Source: Mumia flava (GTDB lineage Bacteria; Actinomycetota; Actinomycetes; Propionibacteriales; Nocardioidaceae). From it: DNA of 64,000 nucleotides. The notes under the pieces are model-generated. The model made no database searches, was not told the origin of the DNA, and saw only the letters and a list, made by a program, of their open reading frames with translations. Made by a program: the position numbers and the translations under genes. The stretch covers positions 248,001 to 312,000 of the forward strand of contig NZ_PGEZ01000002.1 of the NCBI RefSeq assembly GCF_002797495.1, read 5' to 3'. The stretch's first letter is position 1. Each line of letters opens with the position of its first letter. Positions 14,380 through 22,773 of the stretch are shown one piece after another.

Positions 14380-14628
14380 CTAGGGAGCCGGGCGGAGCCG
14401 GGACGCCTCGACCCACTGCTCCACGAGCGTCCCCTCGCCCTGCTCCCCCGGCACGAACGCGACCCGCGCGACCCAGCCCCCGGACTCCCGGCGCCACTCC
14501 ACGACCAGACCCGGGTACGCGTCCGCCTCGTACCGGCCGAGCCGGACCCACACGTGCCGGACACCACCGCCCGTACGGGGAGCGACCTGCGGCGCCTCCC
14601 GCCCTGCGTACCGCCGATTGGTGCCCAC
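14380..14628 (-). CDS. Conserved small actinobacterial protein (GTNRRYA type)
   Basis: This short frame encodes 82 residues starting MGTNRRYAGREAP. The GTNxRYA opening is one I recognise from small, function-unknown actinobacterial proteins. The rest reads as a compact beta-rich domain (HVWVRLGRYEADAYPGLVVE, then an aromatic, acidic tail). The start is GTG at 14628: TATCCT on the minus strand lies six bases upstream, a leaderless arrangement seen repeatedly in this window. It is convergent with the LysR gene, 17 nt apart. A longer open frame through this region has no coding character. No function can be assigned. Confidence 0.65.
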   Translation of the reverse strand: MGTNRRYAGREAPQVAPRTGGGVRHVWVRLGRYEADAYPGLVVEWRRESGGWVARVAFVPGEQGEGTLVEQWVEASRLRPAP

Positions 14629-14640
14629 GGCGCCAGGATA
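14629..14640 (-). promoter_or_regulatory. Leaderless promoter -10 box of the GTNRRYA gene
   Basis: TATCCT (14635-14640, minus strand), then six bases, then GTG at 14628. Confidence 0.6.
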
Positions 14641-14763
14641 CGCTGGCATTCGAACTTGTGTTCGACAGCCTGAGGTATCCGGCGAACGCGTCGCGCGTCG
14701 AATTGCGGAGGAGGCCGCACGGGCAGAGTGTTGTCGGGCATCGTGCGCACCGAGGAGGTTGCC

Positions 14764-16220
14764 GTGACGACCGACCCCCAAGACGGACCCCCCTCGAGCG
14801 CCGGCACCGGCCGGGAGGGCGACGGCGGCACGGACAGCAGCACCGAGCTGCGACGGTTCATGACGCCGAGGCTGCTGCTGCTCTTCGTCGTCGGCGACAT
14901 CCTCGGGACCGGGGTGTACGCCCTGACCGGACAGGTGGCGGGCGAGGTCGGGGGCGCGGCCTGGCTGCCGTTCCTGGTGGCGTTCGCGATCGCGACGCTC
15001 ACCGCCTTCTCGTACCTCGAGCTGGTCACGAAGTACCCGCAGGCCGCCGGCGCCGCGCTCTACACCCACAAGGCCTTCGGCGTGCACTTCCTGACGTTCC
15101 TCGTGGCCTTCACGGTGATGTGCTCCGGCATCACGTCGGCCTCGACCGCGTCGCGGGTCTTCGCGCTCAGCTTCGACCAGGGGTTCGGGCTCGGGCTCCC
15201 GACGGGCGGCATCCTCGTGCTCGCCCTCGCGTTCATGATTCTCCTGGCGCTGATCAACCTGCGGGGCGTCGCGCACGGGGTGATGACGAATGTCGTGCTG
15301 ACCCTCGTCGAGCTGACCGGCCTGCTCCTCGTGCTCGCGGTCGGGGTGTTCGCGATGACCCAGGGTGACGCGGACTTCTCACGCGCGGTCGCGTTCGACA
15401 CGCCCGACGACAAGAACGTCTTCCTGGCCGTCACCACGGCGACGTCGCTCGCGTTCTTCGCGATGGTCGGGTTCGAGGACTCGGTGAACATGGCCGAGGA
15501 GACCAAGGACCCGGTCCGCACCTTCCCACCGATCATCCTCAGCGGGCTGAGCTGACGATCGCCGGCATCACGTACGTCCTGGTCTCGATCACGGCGGTGG
15601 CGCTGGTCCCGGTCGGCGACCTCGCGGAGTCCGAGACGCCGCTGCTGACCGTCGTGGAGATCGGTGCACCGAGCCTGCCGGTGGACGACATCTACCCGTT
15701 CATCACGATGTTCGCGGTCGCCAACACCGCGCTGATCAACATGCTGATGGCCAGCCGCCTGCTGTACGGGATGGCGCGGCAGCGCGTCCTGCCGCCGGCG
15801 CTCGCGCACGTGGGCCGGCGCAGCCGGACGCCGTGGGTGGCGATCCTGTTCACCACGGCGATCGCCCTGGGCCTCATCACCTGGGTGTTCGGTGCGAGCG
15901 AGAACGCCGTCACCGTGCTCGGCGGCACGACCGCGCTGCTGCTGCTCGCGGTGTTCGCGGTCGTCAACGTCGCCGTGCTGGTGCTGCGGCGGCACCACGT
16001 CGACTCCGACCACTTCCACGCGCCGACGGTGTTGCCGGTGCTCGGCGCGATCACCTGCGTGTACCTCGTGACGCCGCTGTCCGGGCGGGACGCAGCGCAG
16101 TACGAGGTGGCCGGCGTCCTGCTGGGCGTCGGCGTCGTGCTGTGGGCGACGACGTGGGTGCTGAACCGCGCGATCTACGGCCGCAAGACGTTCGTGCAGG
16201 ATCCCGGCGACCTCGAGTGA
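14764..16220 (+). pseudogene. APC-family amino-acid permease, frameshifted
   Basis: Two adjoining frames together encode one permease of about 485 residues. The first (14764-15555) starts at a GTG behind GAGGAGG and runs from GDILGTGVYALTGQVAGEV through the helix-6 region FFAMVGFEDSVNMAEETKDP, then stops right after PPIILSGL. The second frame picks up with LTIAGITYVLVSITAV and continues with hydrophobic helices to the stop at 16220. The break is a 5-bp tandem duplication, GCTGAGCTGA at 15546-15555; removing one GCTGA restores the family sequence SGLTIAG. The gene is therefore broken, or the base call is wrong. Substrate is unknown; the family imports amino acids or related amines. Confidence 0.85.
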
Positions 16221-16250
16221 CGGAGGCGGCCACGATCGCGGCCGCCTCCG
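16221..16250. terminator. Hairpin between convergent permease and transglycosylase genes
   Basis: CGGAGGCGGCC (16221-16231) pairs perfectly with GGCCGCCTCCG (16240-16250) over an 8-base loop, starting right after the permease stop codon. It probably serves both strands. Confidence 0.7.
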
Positions 16251-16266
16251 CCGGTCGGGCCGGTGG

Positions 16267-16728
16267 TCACCAGAACTTCTTGCGCCACCAGCGCGGGAAG
16301 TGCCCGATCGCGTTCTTCTTGGCGAGGCGGTCGCTCTTGCGGAAGCCCTGCCACTTGACGCGCTTGTGCTTGCCGCCCAGCCCCAGCTTGCGGGAGCAGG
16401 ACGGCCACGCGCCCCAGCCCTGGCCCTTGAGCACGCGCTCGGCGATCACGATCTGCTGACGGCGCTTGGCGTTGTCCGCGTACCGCGCGAACCGCTTGCC
16501 GCCGTAGCCGCGCCACGTGCTCGAGCTGAACTGGAGGCCACCGTGGTAGCCGTTGCCGGTGTTGATGTGCCAGCGCGCACCGGACTCGCACCGGGAGAGC
16601 TTCTGCCAGGTCCGGTCGCTCGCGGCGCTCGCAGCACCACCGGACGCAACCAGGAGACCGAAGGCGAGGGCGAGCGCAGCCAGGACCGAGACAGCCGCGC
16701 GCCCCACGTTCCGAGGGACGAAATGCAT
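16267..16728 (-). CDS. Rpf-like transglycosylase, secreted
   Basis: The 153-residue protein has a Sec-type signal (positive N-terminus, hydrophobic stretch 10-30, ASA-AS cleavage near residue 36) followed by a transglycosylase-like domain of the resuscitation-promoting-factor type: WQKLSRCESGARWHINTGNG carries the catalytic Glu48, then YHGGLQFSSSTWRGYGG and two cysteines. The end is basic and aromatic (HFPRWWRKKFW). Such enzymes cut peptidoglycan glycan strands and promote growth resumption. The ATG at 16728 has AAGGA upstream. The gene is preceded by a c-di-AMP riboswitch, as is common for actinobacterial rpf genes, so wall hydrolysis here is likely tuned by that second messenger. Confidence 0.9.
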   Translation of the reverse strand: MHFVPRNVGRAAVSVLAALALAFGLLVASGGAASAASDRTWQKLSRCESGARWHINTGNGYHGGLQFSSSTWRGYGGKRFARYADNAKRRQQIVIAERVLKGQGWGAWPSCSRKLGLGGKHKRVKWQGFRKSDRLAKKNAIGHFPRWWRKKFW

Positions 16729-16740
16729 GGTGAGTTCCTT

Positions 16741-16905
16741 CGCCACGCCTGCGAGGTGAGCTGTCGGGTTCGGGCGGAAGGTGCCCGGTCTCCCGGCGCG
16801 GGACGGGCCCGCACCAGGGAACTTCACCCCAGGAGCCACGGCGGCGCCGCGTCTCCGGAATTGGTTCCCCCACTCCCGCTCGTCGTTCCAGATCGGTTCG
16901 TCGGC
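16741..16905 (-). ncRNA. ydaO-yuaA (c-di-AMP) riboswitch
   Basis: On the minus strand, just upstream of the Rpf-like gene, the leader holds the landmarks of the ydaO motif in order: GTGGGGGAACC, then TGGGGTGAA after a GC-rich stem, and near the 3' end CCGAACCCGACAGCTCACC followed by TCGCAGGCG. The gene's ribosome site begins a few bases later. ydaO RNAs bind cyclic di-AMP and turn expression off; actinobacterial rpf genes are classic targets. The boundaries are approximate. I assign it by motif and context, not by a covariance search. Confidence 0.88.
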
Positions 16906-17080
16906 TCGGGGGCCGACCTTGCAGAGACGGTGCGTCCGGCCCGAGCGGGACTCGGCGTGGTCGAACGAACCTCCGCCAGGGTAAGCACCCGAATCAAGCC
17001 AAACCCGTCACATCGGACATCTCACGTGCCGCGTGTCGGTGCGGAGCACGCGGTCCGGCCGGCGTACGGCCCGGGTGGGC
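16906..17080. other. Promoter-side spacer upstream of the riboswitch
   Basis: This gene-free stretch lies between the riboswitch and the first repeat cluster. The minus strand has a T-rich segment around 16980-17005 that is the likely promoter zone for the Rpf-like transcript, but no clear -35/-10 pair can be picked. Nothing else is evident. Confidence 0.4.
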
Positions 17081-17189
17081 GGTGAGCTGGTTCCCACCCG
17101 GTCGCGGCGGAGGTGAGTGGGTTCCCACGCGGTCCCGGCGGAGGTGAGCTGGTTCCCACCCAACCCGGTCGCGTGGGAACCAGCTCACC
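17081..17189. repeat. Clustered 17-bp repeat, cluster 1 (three direct, one inverted)
   Basis: The 17-mer GGTGAGCTGGTTCCCAC occurs at 17081-17097, 17112-17128 (two mismatches, GGTGAGTGGGTTCCCAC) and 17143-17159, exactly 31 bp apart, and then inverted at 17173-17189 after a 13-nt loop. The third and the inverted copy form a perfect 17-bp hairpin. The 14-nt spacers between direct copies are themselves similar (xCGGTCxCGGCGGA). The cluster lies upstream of the DUF559 gene; a second cluster starts at that gene's stop codon. Confidence 0.95.
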
Positions 17190-17250
17190 GACGGCCGTAC
17201 GACTCGCCGCCCGCACCTGCGTTGGTCCACACGCTGCTGGTGTTGGGCGG

Positions 17251-17259
17251 TTGTCCACA
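17251..17259 (+). promoter_or_regulatory. Isolated DnaA-box-like nonamer
   Basis: TTGTCCACA is a perfect match to the actinobacterial DnaA box form. It sits 52 bp before the DUF559 start, with no partner boxes nearby, so it is not an origin. It could bind DnaA as a regulator or be chance. Confidence 0.35.
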
Positions 17260-17311
17260 GTCACGGCTCCGACGGTCCACACCGGATGCCGCCTGCGCCT
17301 GGAATGGACCC

Positions 17312-18256
17312 ATGCCAGCCCCGACGCCGGTCCCGCCCTGCCTCTCCGACGGCCCGTTCTCGTACCGACAGGCCCGCGAAGCCCGGCTCTCGAAGAAGGT
17401 CCTGCACGGCCAACGGTTCCGTCGGGTCTTCCCCGAGGTGTGGGTGCTGCGCGACCACGGGATGACCCTGCTGGACTGGATCACAGCTGCGTCGCTCGCC
17501 GTCCCCGATGACGCCCACCTGACCGACGCGGCGCGGATGGTCGCGCTCGGCTACGACGACCTGCCGTTCCGCCCGATCTGCTTCGTCCTGGAGCGTGACC
17601 ACCACGTCGACATCGACGGCATCCTCGTGCACCGGACACTCCGGCTGCCGCCGTGCGACGACATCGGAGTCACGCCTGCCGCGGCGTTCGTCGGGTGCTG
17701 TGCGCACGAGGCGATGATCGATCTAATCGCCCTCGGCGACTGGCTCGTGCGCCACGGCCACGCCTCCGTGCCCGAGATCGTCGAGCTCGCGACCGAGGAC
17801 GCCTGGCGGCCCGGGGCCGAACGCGCCCTCGAGGTCGTACGCCTGCTCGACCCGAGGGCCCGCTCACCCCGGGAATCGAAGCTGAGGGCGTGCCTCGTGG
17901 TGGCGGGCCTGCCGAAGCCCGAGTGCAACGTCGACCTCGTCGTCGACGACCGCAGACTCGGGTGCGTCGACCTCCTCTATCGCCGCTGGCTGCTCGTCGT
18001 CGAGTACGAGGGACGTCAGCACGCCGAGTCGCCGGAGCAGTTCGGCACGGACATCAGTCGGTACGAGGGGTTCCGCGACCACCACGTGGCGTACGTCCAG
18101 ATCACGAATGCGCGGTTCTCGCAGCCGCGAGCGACCGTCCTGCGGGTCTACCGGGCCCTCGTCGAGCGCGGGTACGACGGGCCGCGGCCGAAGTTCGGGG
18201 CACGGTGGCGCAACCTCTTCGCCCCGATCCCGGGTGCGCACTACCGCCGGCGGTGA
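17312..18256 (+). CDS. DUF559-type PD-(D/E)XK nuclease-like protein, repeat-flanked
   Basis: The 314-residue protein has an N-terminal region (YRQAREARLSKKVLHGQRFRRVFPEVWV) resembling the AbiEi-like winged-helix module often found in front of DUF559, and a C-terminal Vsr/PD-(D/E)XK-like domain: RESKLR with Glu188, VDLLY with Asp220 and VVEYEGRQH with Glu231, a complete candidate catalytic set. DUF559 proteins occur in many copies in Nocardioides-like genomes and are unassigned. The ATG at 17312 is the first family-consistent start. Its TGA stop (18254-18256) lies inside the first 17-mer of repeat cluster 2, and cluster 1 lies upstream, so the gene is framed by the repeat. Endonuclease activity is inferred from motifs only. 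Confidence 0.8.
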   Translation: MPAPTPVPPCLSDGPFSYRQAREARLSKKVLHGQRFRRVFPEVWVLRDHGMTLLDWITAASLAVPDDAHLTDAARMVALGYDDLPFRPICFVLERDHHVDIDGILVHRTLRLPPCDDIGVTPAAAFVGCCAHEAMIDLIALGDWLVRHGHASVPEIVELATEDAWRPGAERALEVVRLLDPRARSPRESKLRACLVVAGLPKPECNVDLVVDDRRLGCVDLLYRRWLLVVEYEGRQHAESPEQFGTDISRYEGFRDHHVAYVQITNARFSQPRATVLRVYRALVERGYDGPRPKFGARWRNLFAPIPGAHYRRR

Positions 18257-18329
18257 GCTGGTTCCCACGCGACCCGGCCGGCGGTGAGCTGGTTCCCACG
18301 CGACGTCACGTCGTGGGAACCAGCTCACC
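18252..18329. repeat. Clustered 17-bp repeat, cluster 2 (two direct, one inverted)
   Basis: GGTGAGCTGGTTCCCAC at 18252-18268 and 18283-18299 (31 bp apart) is followed after a 13-nt loop by the inverted copy at 18313-18329. The loop is itself partly self-complementary (GACG/CGTC). The TGA in the first copy is the stop codon of the DUF559 gene. The last bases are 26 bp from the terC stop on the other strand, so the hairpin could also terminate both genes. Confidence 0.95.
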
Positions 18330-18355
18330 GCCCGGGCGGCACAGCGCCTGCGCGG

Positions 18356-19345
18356 TCAGCCCAGGGTCTGGCGCCGGTCCTCGTCGCGCGTCTTCCACAG
18401 GCTGGCGACCGCGGTGATGCCGAGGACGACGATGATGACCGCGAGACTGAGCAGGGTCGGGACCTCGGGCACGTCCACGTGCTCGCCGCCGTTGATGAAC
18501 GGCAGCTCGTTCGTGTGCAGCGCGTGCAGGACCAGCTTGACCCCGATGAACGCCAGGATGATCGCGAGCCCGATCGACAGGTACACGAGGCGCTGGAGCA
18601 GCCCGCCGAGCAGGAAGTACAGCTGCCGCAGGCCCATCAGCGCGAAGATGTTCGCGGTCAGGACGAGGTACGGCTCCTGGGTGATGCCGTAGATCGCCGG
18701 GATCGAGTCCAGCGCGAACAGCAGGTCGGTCGACCCGAGAGCGAGGATGACGAGGAACATCGGCGTCAGGAAGCGCTTCCCGTCGATGTTCACCAGCATC
18801 TTCATGCCGTGGTACTCCTCGGTGACGGCGAAGTGCCGCTCCGCGAACCGCACCACGGCGTTGTCGCCGGCATCGTCCTCGTCATGAGCCCGGTAGCTCT
18901 TCACCAGGCCGTAGGCCGTGTAGACCAGGAACAGCCCGAAGATGTAGAAGATCCAGCTGAACTGGTTGATCGCGGCCGCCCCGAGCGCGATGAAGATCCC
19001 GCGGAAGATCAGCGCCAGGATGATGCCGATCATCAAGGCTTCCTGCTGATACACCCTTGGCACCTTGAAGCTCGCCATGATGATGATGAAGATGAACAGG
19101 TTGTCGACCGACAGGCTGTACTCGGTCAGCCAGCCGGTGAAGAACTCGAGGCCGTACTGGCCGCCGTGGAAGGACGACACCCAGATCCCGAACGCCACCG
19201 CGAGGCCGATGTAGACCGAGAGCGCGAGCCCGGCCTCCTTCATCGACGGCTCGTGCGGGCGGCGGGCGATGATGATCACGTCGAAGAGCAGGACGGCGAC
19301 GGTCACGCCGATCGTGATCCACCACTCCAGCGGTGTGACGTTCAT
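18356..19345 (-). CDS. terC: TerC-family membrane protein (manganese exporter-like)
   Basis: The 329-residue protein is a polytopic TerC/Alx-type membrane protein. The paired family motifs are visible: the first-half FTGWLTEYSLSVDNLFIFI with acidic residues in a helix, and the second-half STDLLFALDSIPAIYGIT, both typical metal-binding membrane segments. Members export Mn2+ or protect metalated exoenzymes. The ATG at 19345 has CGGAGGAAC upstream. A yybP-ykoY manganese riboswitch precedes it, which supports a manganese-linked role. The gene is convergent with the DUF559 gene and repeat cluster 2. Confidence 0.94.
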   Translation of the reverse strand: MNVTPLEWWITIGVTVAVLLFDVIIIARRPHEPSMKEAGLALSVYIGLAVAFGIWVSSFHGGQYGLEFFTGWLTEYSLSVDNLFIFIIIMASFKVPRVYQQEALMIGIILALIFRGIFIALGAAAINQFSWIFYIFGLFLVYTAYGLVKSYRAHDEDDAGDNAVVRFAERHFAVTEEYHGMKMLVNIDGKRFLTPMFLVILALGSTDLLFALDSIPAIYGITQEPYLVLTANIFALMGLRQLYFLLGGLLQRLVYLSIGLAIILAFIGVKLVLHALHTNELPFINGGEHVDVPEVPTLLSLAVIIVVLGITAVASLWKTRDEDRRQTLG

Positions 19346-19382
19346 GCGGTGAGGTTCCTCCGGTCGGATCGGTCCATCTGAC

Positions 19383-19500
19383 GCGGAGGTCTCTTCCGCC
19401 GCGCAGCACGACCCGGCCCGCGGCTCACCCGGCCGGACGCGACCGCAGCGCGGCCGGTCGTGATGACGACGGGGCGACGAAAGGAATACTCCCCTCCGCC
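19383..19500 (-). ncRNA. yybP-ykoY manganese riboswitch
   Basis: Read on the minus strand directly before terC, the leader opens with GGCGGAGGGGAGTATTCC, contains CCGTCGTCATCACGA and a GC-rich stem with CCGGCCGGGTGAGC, and closes with GGAAGAGACCTCCG, whose CCTCC pairs with the opening GGAGG. These are the hallmark elements of the yybP-ykoY aptamer, which binds Mn2+ and turns on exporters such as TerC, MntP and Alx. Boundaries are approximate. Confidence 0.87.
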
Positions 19501-19536
19501 GGTCATTCTGCCAGAGCGAGCCACAGCGTCCGGCGG

Positions 19537-19548
19537 TACGCTCCGGAG
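19537..19548 (+). promoter_or_regulatory. Leaderless promoter -10 box
   Basis: TACGCT (19537-19542), then six bases, then GTG at 19549. It faces the terC riboswitch promoter on the other strand. Confidence 0.55.
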
Positions 19549-20640
19549 GTGGTCAGCAGCGCGGGTCCAGGGCTGCGCATCGTCCTCAGTCCACCGCGCC
19601 TGGACCGCATCACCGAGCGCCACGTCACGGTCGTGACGCTCGACGAGGTCACACGCCGTGCGGTGTGGCGGATGCGCCGCGTGGCCTCGTCCTCCGAGGC
19701 AGCCGTCGAGACCCTAGCCTGGGAGCCGCACGACGACACGACCCCCGGCTGGTATCCCCAGGGTGTGACGGGGTCGCACGAGCCCGGCGCCTGCGAGGCC
19801 CGGGCTCGGCCACCGACCGGCGCCCACCTGCTCGTCGGGTGGTACGCGCCGGGCCGCGCCCGCCGCGACGGCGCGCGGGTCTCCGTCGTGGACCGTGACT
19901 CGCTCGCCTACGGGCATGTGCTGCTCGCACGTCCGGTCACGGTCGCCGGCCGCACGGCCGCGCGACTGCTCCCGGTGGCGACGCACGCCGGTGGGCTCGC
20001 ATGGGTCGGCCCGTACCTGTACGTGGCGTCGACCCGCCACGGCGTCGACGTGTTCGCGTGGACCCACCTGATCCGGGTCGCGCGCGGGACGATGCGTGCC
20101 GCCGACCGGCTCGCCTACGAGCACGTCCTCGTCTCGGTCGGCCGCCTCGAAGCGGTCGGGCGCGATCACGGCAGCCGCCTGCGCACGTCGTTCCTCTCGC
20201 TGGCCGACGACGCCGACGGACGGTGGCTCGTGTGCGGGGAGTACGGCCGGGTCGGCCAGTCGCAACGCCTGTGGCGCTACCGGCTGGACCCCGACCGGCA
20301 TCTCCCGGTCGTCGGTCATGACGGTGTCGCTCGTCCGCACGACCTCCGCGACGTCGGTGTCCCGCGGATGCAGGGGGCCGTGATCTCCAGCAGCCGGTGG
20401 GCGCTGTCGACCAGCCAGGGGCGCGGAAACCCCGGCGACCTGCTCGTCGGGCCCTTCGAGGACTGGGCGCGCCACCGGGGCCTGCTGCCGACCGGACCCG
20501 AGGATCTCACCCTCGACGCCGACGACACCGTGTGGACCCCCACCGAGTGGCCCGGATCGCGCCGGCTGGTGCGGATCGCGCTCCCCGCGGCCGGGATCAG
20601 CCCGCCCCGGCCGCCTGCATCTGACGCAGCTCCTTCTTGA
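19549..20640 (+). CDS. Conserved protein of unknown function (propeller-like)
   Basis: The 363-residue protein resembles an actinobacterial family, sometimes secreted, that reads like a beta-propeller: [52 protein letters not shown] and GVDVFAW recur as blade-like strands. No signal peptide is seen here, so it may be cytoplasmic. No catalytic motif stands out and I cannot give a function. The GTG start at 19549 is supported by a -10 box six bases upstream. The 3' end overlaps the end of uvrB on the opposite strand by 44 bp (20597-20640). Confidence 0.7.
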   Translation: MVSSAGPGLRIVLSPPRLDRITERHVTVVTLDEVTRRAVWRMRRVASSSEAAVETLAWEPHDDTTPGWYPQGVTGSHEPGACEARARPPTGAHLLVGWYAPGRARRDGARVSVVDRDSLAYGHVLLARPVTVAGRTAARLLPVATHAGGLAWVGPYLYVASTRHGVDVFAWTHLIRVARGTMRAADRLAYEHVLVSVGRLEAVGRDHGSRLRTSFLSLADDADGRWLVCGEYGRVGQSQRLWRYRLDPDRHLPVVGHDGVARPHDLRDVGVPRMQGAVISSSRWALSTSQGRGNPGDLLVGPFEDWARHRGLLPTGPEDLTLDADDTVWTPTEWPGSRRLVRIALPAAGISPPRPPASDAAPS

Positions 20641-22705
20641 GGTCCCCGACCTCGTCGCGCAGGCGCGCAGCGACCTCGAACTGGAGCTCCTCCGCGGCCG
20701 CGTGCATCTGGGCGTTGAGCTGCTGGATCAGCTCGGCGAGCTCGGATGCCGCCATCGACGACGTGTCGACGGCAGACCCGTCGCCGGACGCACCCACGAG
20801 CGGCACCGGCGACTTGCCGCGCGACTGTGCCCGCCCCGATCCGACCAGCTGCTCGAGGTCCGCGTCCTCGCGCGCGAGCATGTCCGTGATGTCCGCGATC
20901 TTCTTGCGCAGCGGCGTCGGGTTGATGCCGTTCTCGGTGTTGAACGCCATCTGGGCCTCGCGTCGCCGGTTGGTCTCGTCGATCGCCTGCTCCATGGACG
21001 GAGTGATCGTGTCGGCGTACATCACGACCTGGCCCGAGACGTTGCGGGCGGCGCGCCCGATGGTCTGGATCAGGGACCGGCCGGACCGCAGGAAGCCCTC
21101 CTTGTCGGCATCGAGGATCGCGACCAGGCTCACCTCCGGCAGGTCGAGGCCCTCACGGAGCAGGTTGATCCCGACGAGGACGTCGAACTCCCCCATCCGC
21201 AGCTCGCTCAACAGCTCCACACGTCGCAGCGTGTCGACCTCGCTGTGGAGGTAGCGGGTCCGGATCCCGGCCTCGAGCAGGTAGTCCGTCAGGTCCTCGG
21301 CCATCTTCTTCGTCAGCGTGGTGACGAGGACGCGCTCGTTCTTGTCGACGCGGCCGCGGATCGCGTCGATCAGGTCGTCGATCTGGCCCTTCGTCGGCTT
21401 CACGATCACCTCGGGGTCGACCAGCCCGGTCGGTCGGATGATCTGCTCGACCACCGGGTGCTCGTCGTCGACCTTCGACATCTCGTACGGCCCCGGCGTC
21501 GCCGACAGGTAGACCGTCTGGCCGATCCGCTGGAGGAACTCCTCCCACTTCAGCGGCCGGTTGTCCATCGCCGACGGCAGCCGGAAGCCGTGCTCGACGA
21601 GCGTCCGCTTGCGGGACATGTCGCCCTCGTACATCCCGCCGACCTGGGGGACGGTGACGTGCGACTCGTCGACCACCAGCACGAAGTCCTCGGGGAAGTA
21701 GTCGAGCAGGCAATTCGGTGCGGAGCCGCGCTCGCGGCCGTCCATGTGGAGCGAGTAGTTCTCGATCCCGGAGCAGGTCCCGACCTGGCGGATCATCTCG
21801 ATGTCGTACGTCGTGCGCATCCGCAGGCGCTGCGCCTCCAGCAGCTTGCCCTGGCCCTCCAGCTCGGCGAGCCGCTCCGTCAGCTCGGTCTCGATCCCGC
21901 GCACGGCGGTCTCGAGCCGCTCGGGACCGACCGTGTAGTGCGTGGCCGCGCCGACGTACAGCTCGCGCTCGTCGCTGAGGACCTCGCCGGTCAGCGGATG
22001 CAGCGTCATCAACCGCTCGATCTCGTCACCGAAGAACTCCACCCGCACGGCGAGCTCCTGGTAGACCGGGAAGATCTCGAGGGTGTCGCCGCGCACCCGG
22101 AAGGTCCCGCGGGTCGCGGCGAGGTCGTTGCGGGAGTACTGAGCCGTCACCAGCGTGCGGAGCAGGGCCTCCCGGTCCAGCTCCGAGCCGACCTGGAGGT
22201 GGATCATGCGGTTCATGTACTCCTCGGCGGAGCCGAGGCCGTAGATGCAGGAGACCGTGGCGACCACGATCACGTCGCGGCGGGTCAGGAGGTTCCAGGT
22301 CGCGGAGTGGCGCAGCCGCTCGACCTCGTCGTTGATCGAGGAGTCCTTCTCGATGTACGTGTCCGTCTGCGGGACGTACGCCTCGGGCTGGTAGTAGTCG
22401 TAGTAGGAGACGAAGTACTCGACGGCGTTGTCGGGGAAGAGCTGGCGCAGCTCGTTGGCGAACTGTGCGGCGAGCGTCTTGTTGGGCTGCAGGACGAGGA
22501 TCGGGCGCTGCACGCGCTCGGCCAGCCAGGCGACCGTGGCGGTCTTGCCGGTGCCCGTGGCTCCGAGCAGCACGGTGTCCTGGTCGCCGCGCTCGACGCG
22601 CTCGGCCAGGGCCTCGATCGCCCGCGGCTGGTCGCCGGCGGGCTGGTAGTCGGAGACGACGCGCAACGGCGCCACCTGGCGCTGGAGATCGCTCAACGAA
22701 CGCAT
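20597..22705 (-). CDS. uvrB: Excinuclease ABC subunit B
   Basis: UvrB is the helicase-like damage verifier that accepts DNA from UvrA and recruits UvrC. The 702-residue protein has Walker A GATGTGKT, the beta-hairpin [16 protein letters not shown] that inserts between strands, a DESH helicase motif II, motif [11 protein letters not shown] and a C-terminal UVR domain ([20 protein letters not shown]) that pairs with UvrC. The ATG at 22705 gives the normal N-terminus [20 protein letters not shown]; the open frame continues upstream without family similarity. With uvrC and uvrA it completes the excision-repair set inside this window. Confidence 0.97.
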   Translation of the reverse strand: MRSLSDLQRQVAPLRVVSDYQPAGDQPRAIEALAERVERGDQDTVLLGATGTGKTATVAWLAERVQRPILVLQPNKTLAAQFANELRQLFPDNAVEYFVSYYDYYQPEAYVPQTDTYIEKDSSINDEVERLRHSATWNLLTRRDVIVVATVSCIYGLGSAEEYMNRMIHLQVGSELDREALLRTLVTAQYSRNDLAATRGTFRVRGDTLEIFPVYQELAVRVEFFGDEIERLMTLHPLTGEVLSDERELYVGAATHYTVGPERLETAVRGIETELTERLAELEGQGKLLEAQRLRMRTTYDIEMIRQVGTCSGIENYSLHMDGRERGSAPNCLLDYFPEDFVLVVDESHVTVPQVGGMYEGDMSRKRTLVEHGFRLPSAMDNRPLKWEEFLQRIGQTVYLSATPGPYEMSKVDDEHPVVEQIIRPTGLVDPEVIVKPTKGQIDDLIDAIRGRVDKNERVLVTTLTKKMAEDLTDYLLEAGIRTRYLHSEVDTLRRVELLSELRMGEFDVLVGINLLREGLDLPEVSLVAILDADKEGFLRSGRSLIQTIGRAARNVSGQVVMYADTITPSMEQAIDETNRRREAQMAFNTENGINPTPLRKKIADITDMLAREDADLEQLVGSGRAQSRGKSPVPLVGASGDGSAVDTSSMAASELAELIQQLNAQMHAAAEELQFEVAARLRDEVGDLKKELRQMQAAGAG

Positions 22706-22773
22706 GGCGTCGAGCCTACGCCGGGGCGGTGACAGTTCCCGCGGGCCGACGGGAGGCGGGGCCGTACGGAGGG

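Noticed and set aside
17081-17189. CRISPR array
   Set aside because: The 31-bp period looks CRISPR-like, but the spacers are similar to each other and only 14 nt long, the array turns into inverted copies, and no cas genes are present.
16741-17189. Homology between the repeat 17-mer and the c-di-AMP riboswitch
   Set aside because: Both contain GGTGAGCTG and a GGGAACC-type segment, and they lie close together. In the riboswitch the two pieces are far apart and each is explained by the ydaO consensus, so the likeness is most likely chance.
17251-17259. Replication origin
   Set aside because: Only one DnaA box is present, with no box cluster, AT-rich unwinding region or dnaA/dnaN genes nearby.
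17081-18329. Composite transposon with the nuclease as transposase
   Set aside because: There is no target-site duplication or terminal inverted repeat pair around the whole unit: both clusters have the same orientation, and the protein does not resemble a transposase.
19549-20640. Secreted protein call for the propeller-like gene
   Set aside because: Relatives can carry a signal peptide, but this N-terminus ([17 protein letters not shown]) has no hydrophobic core.
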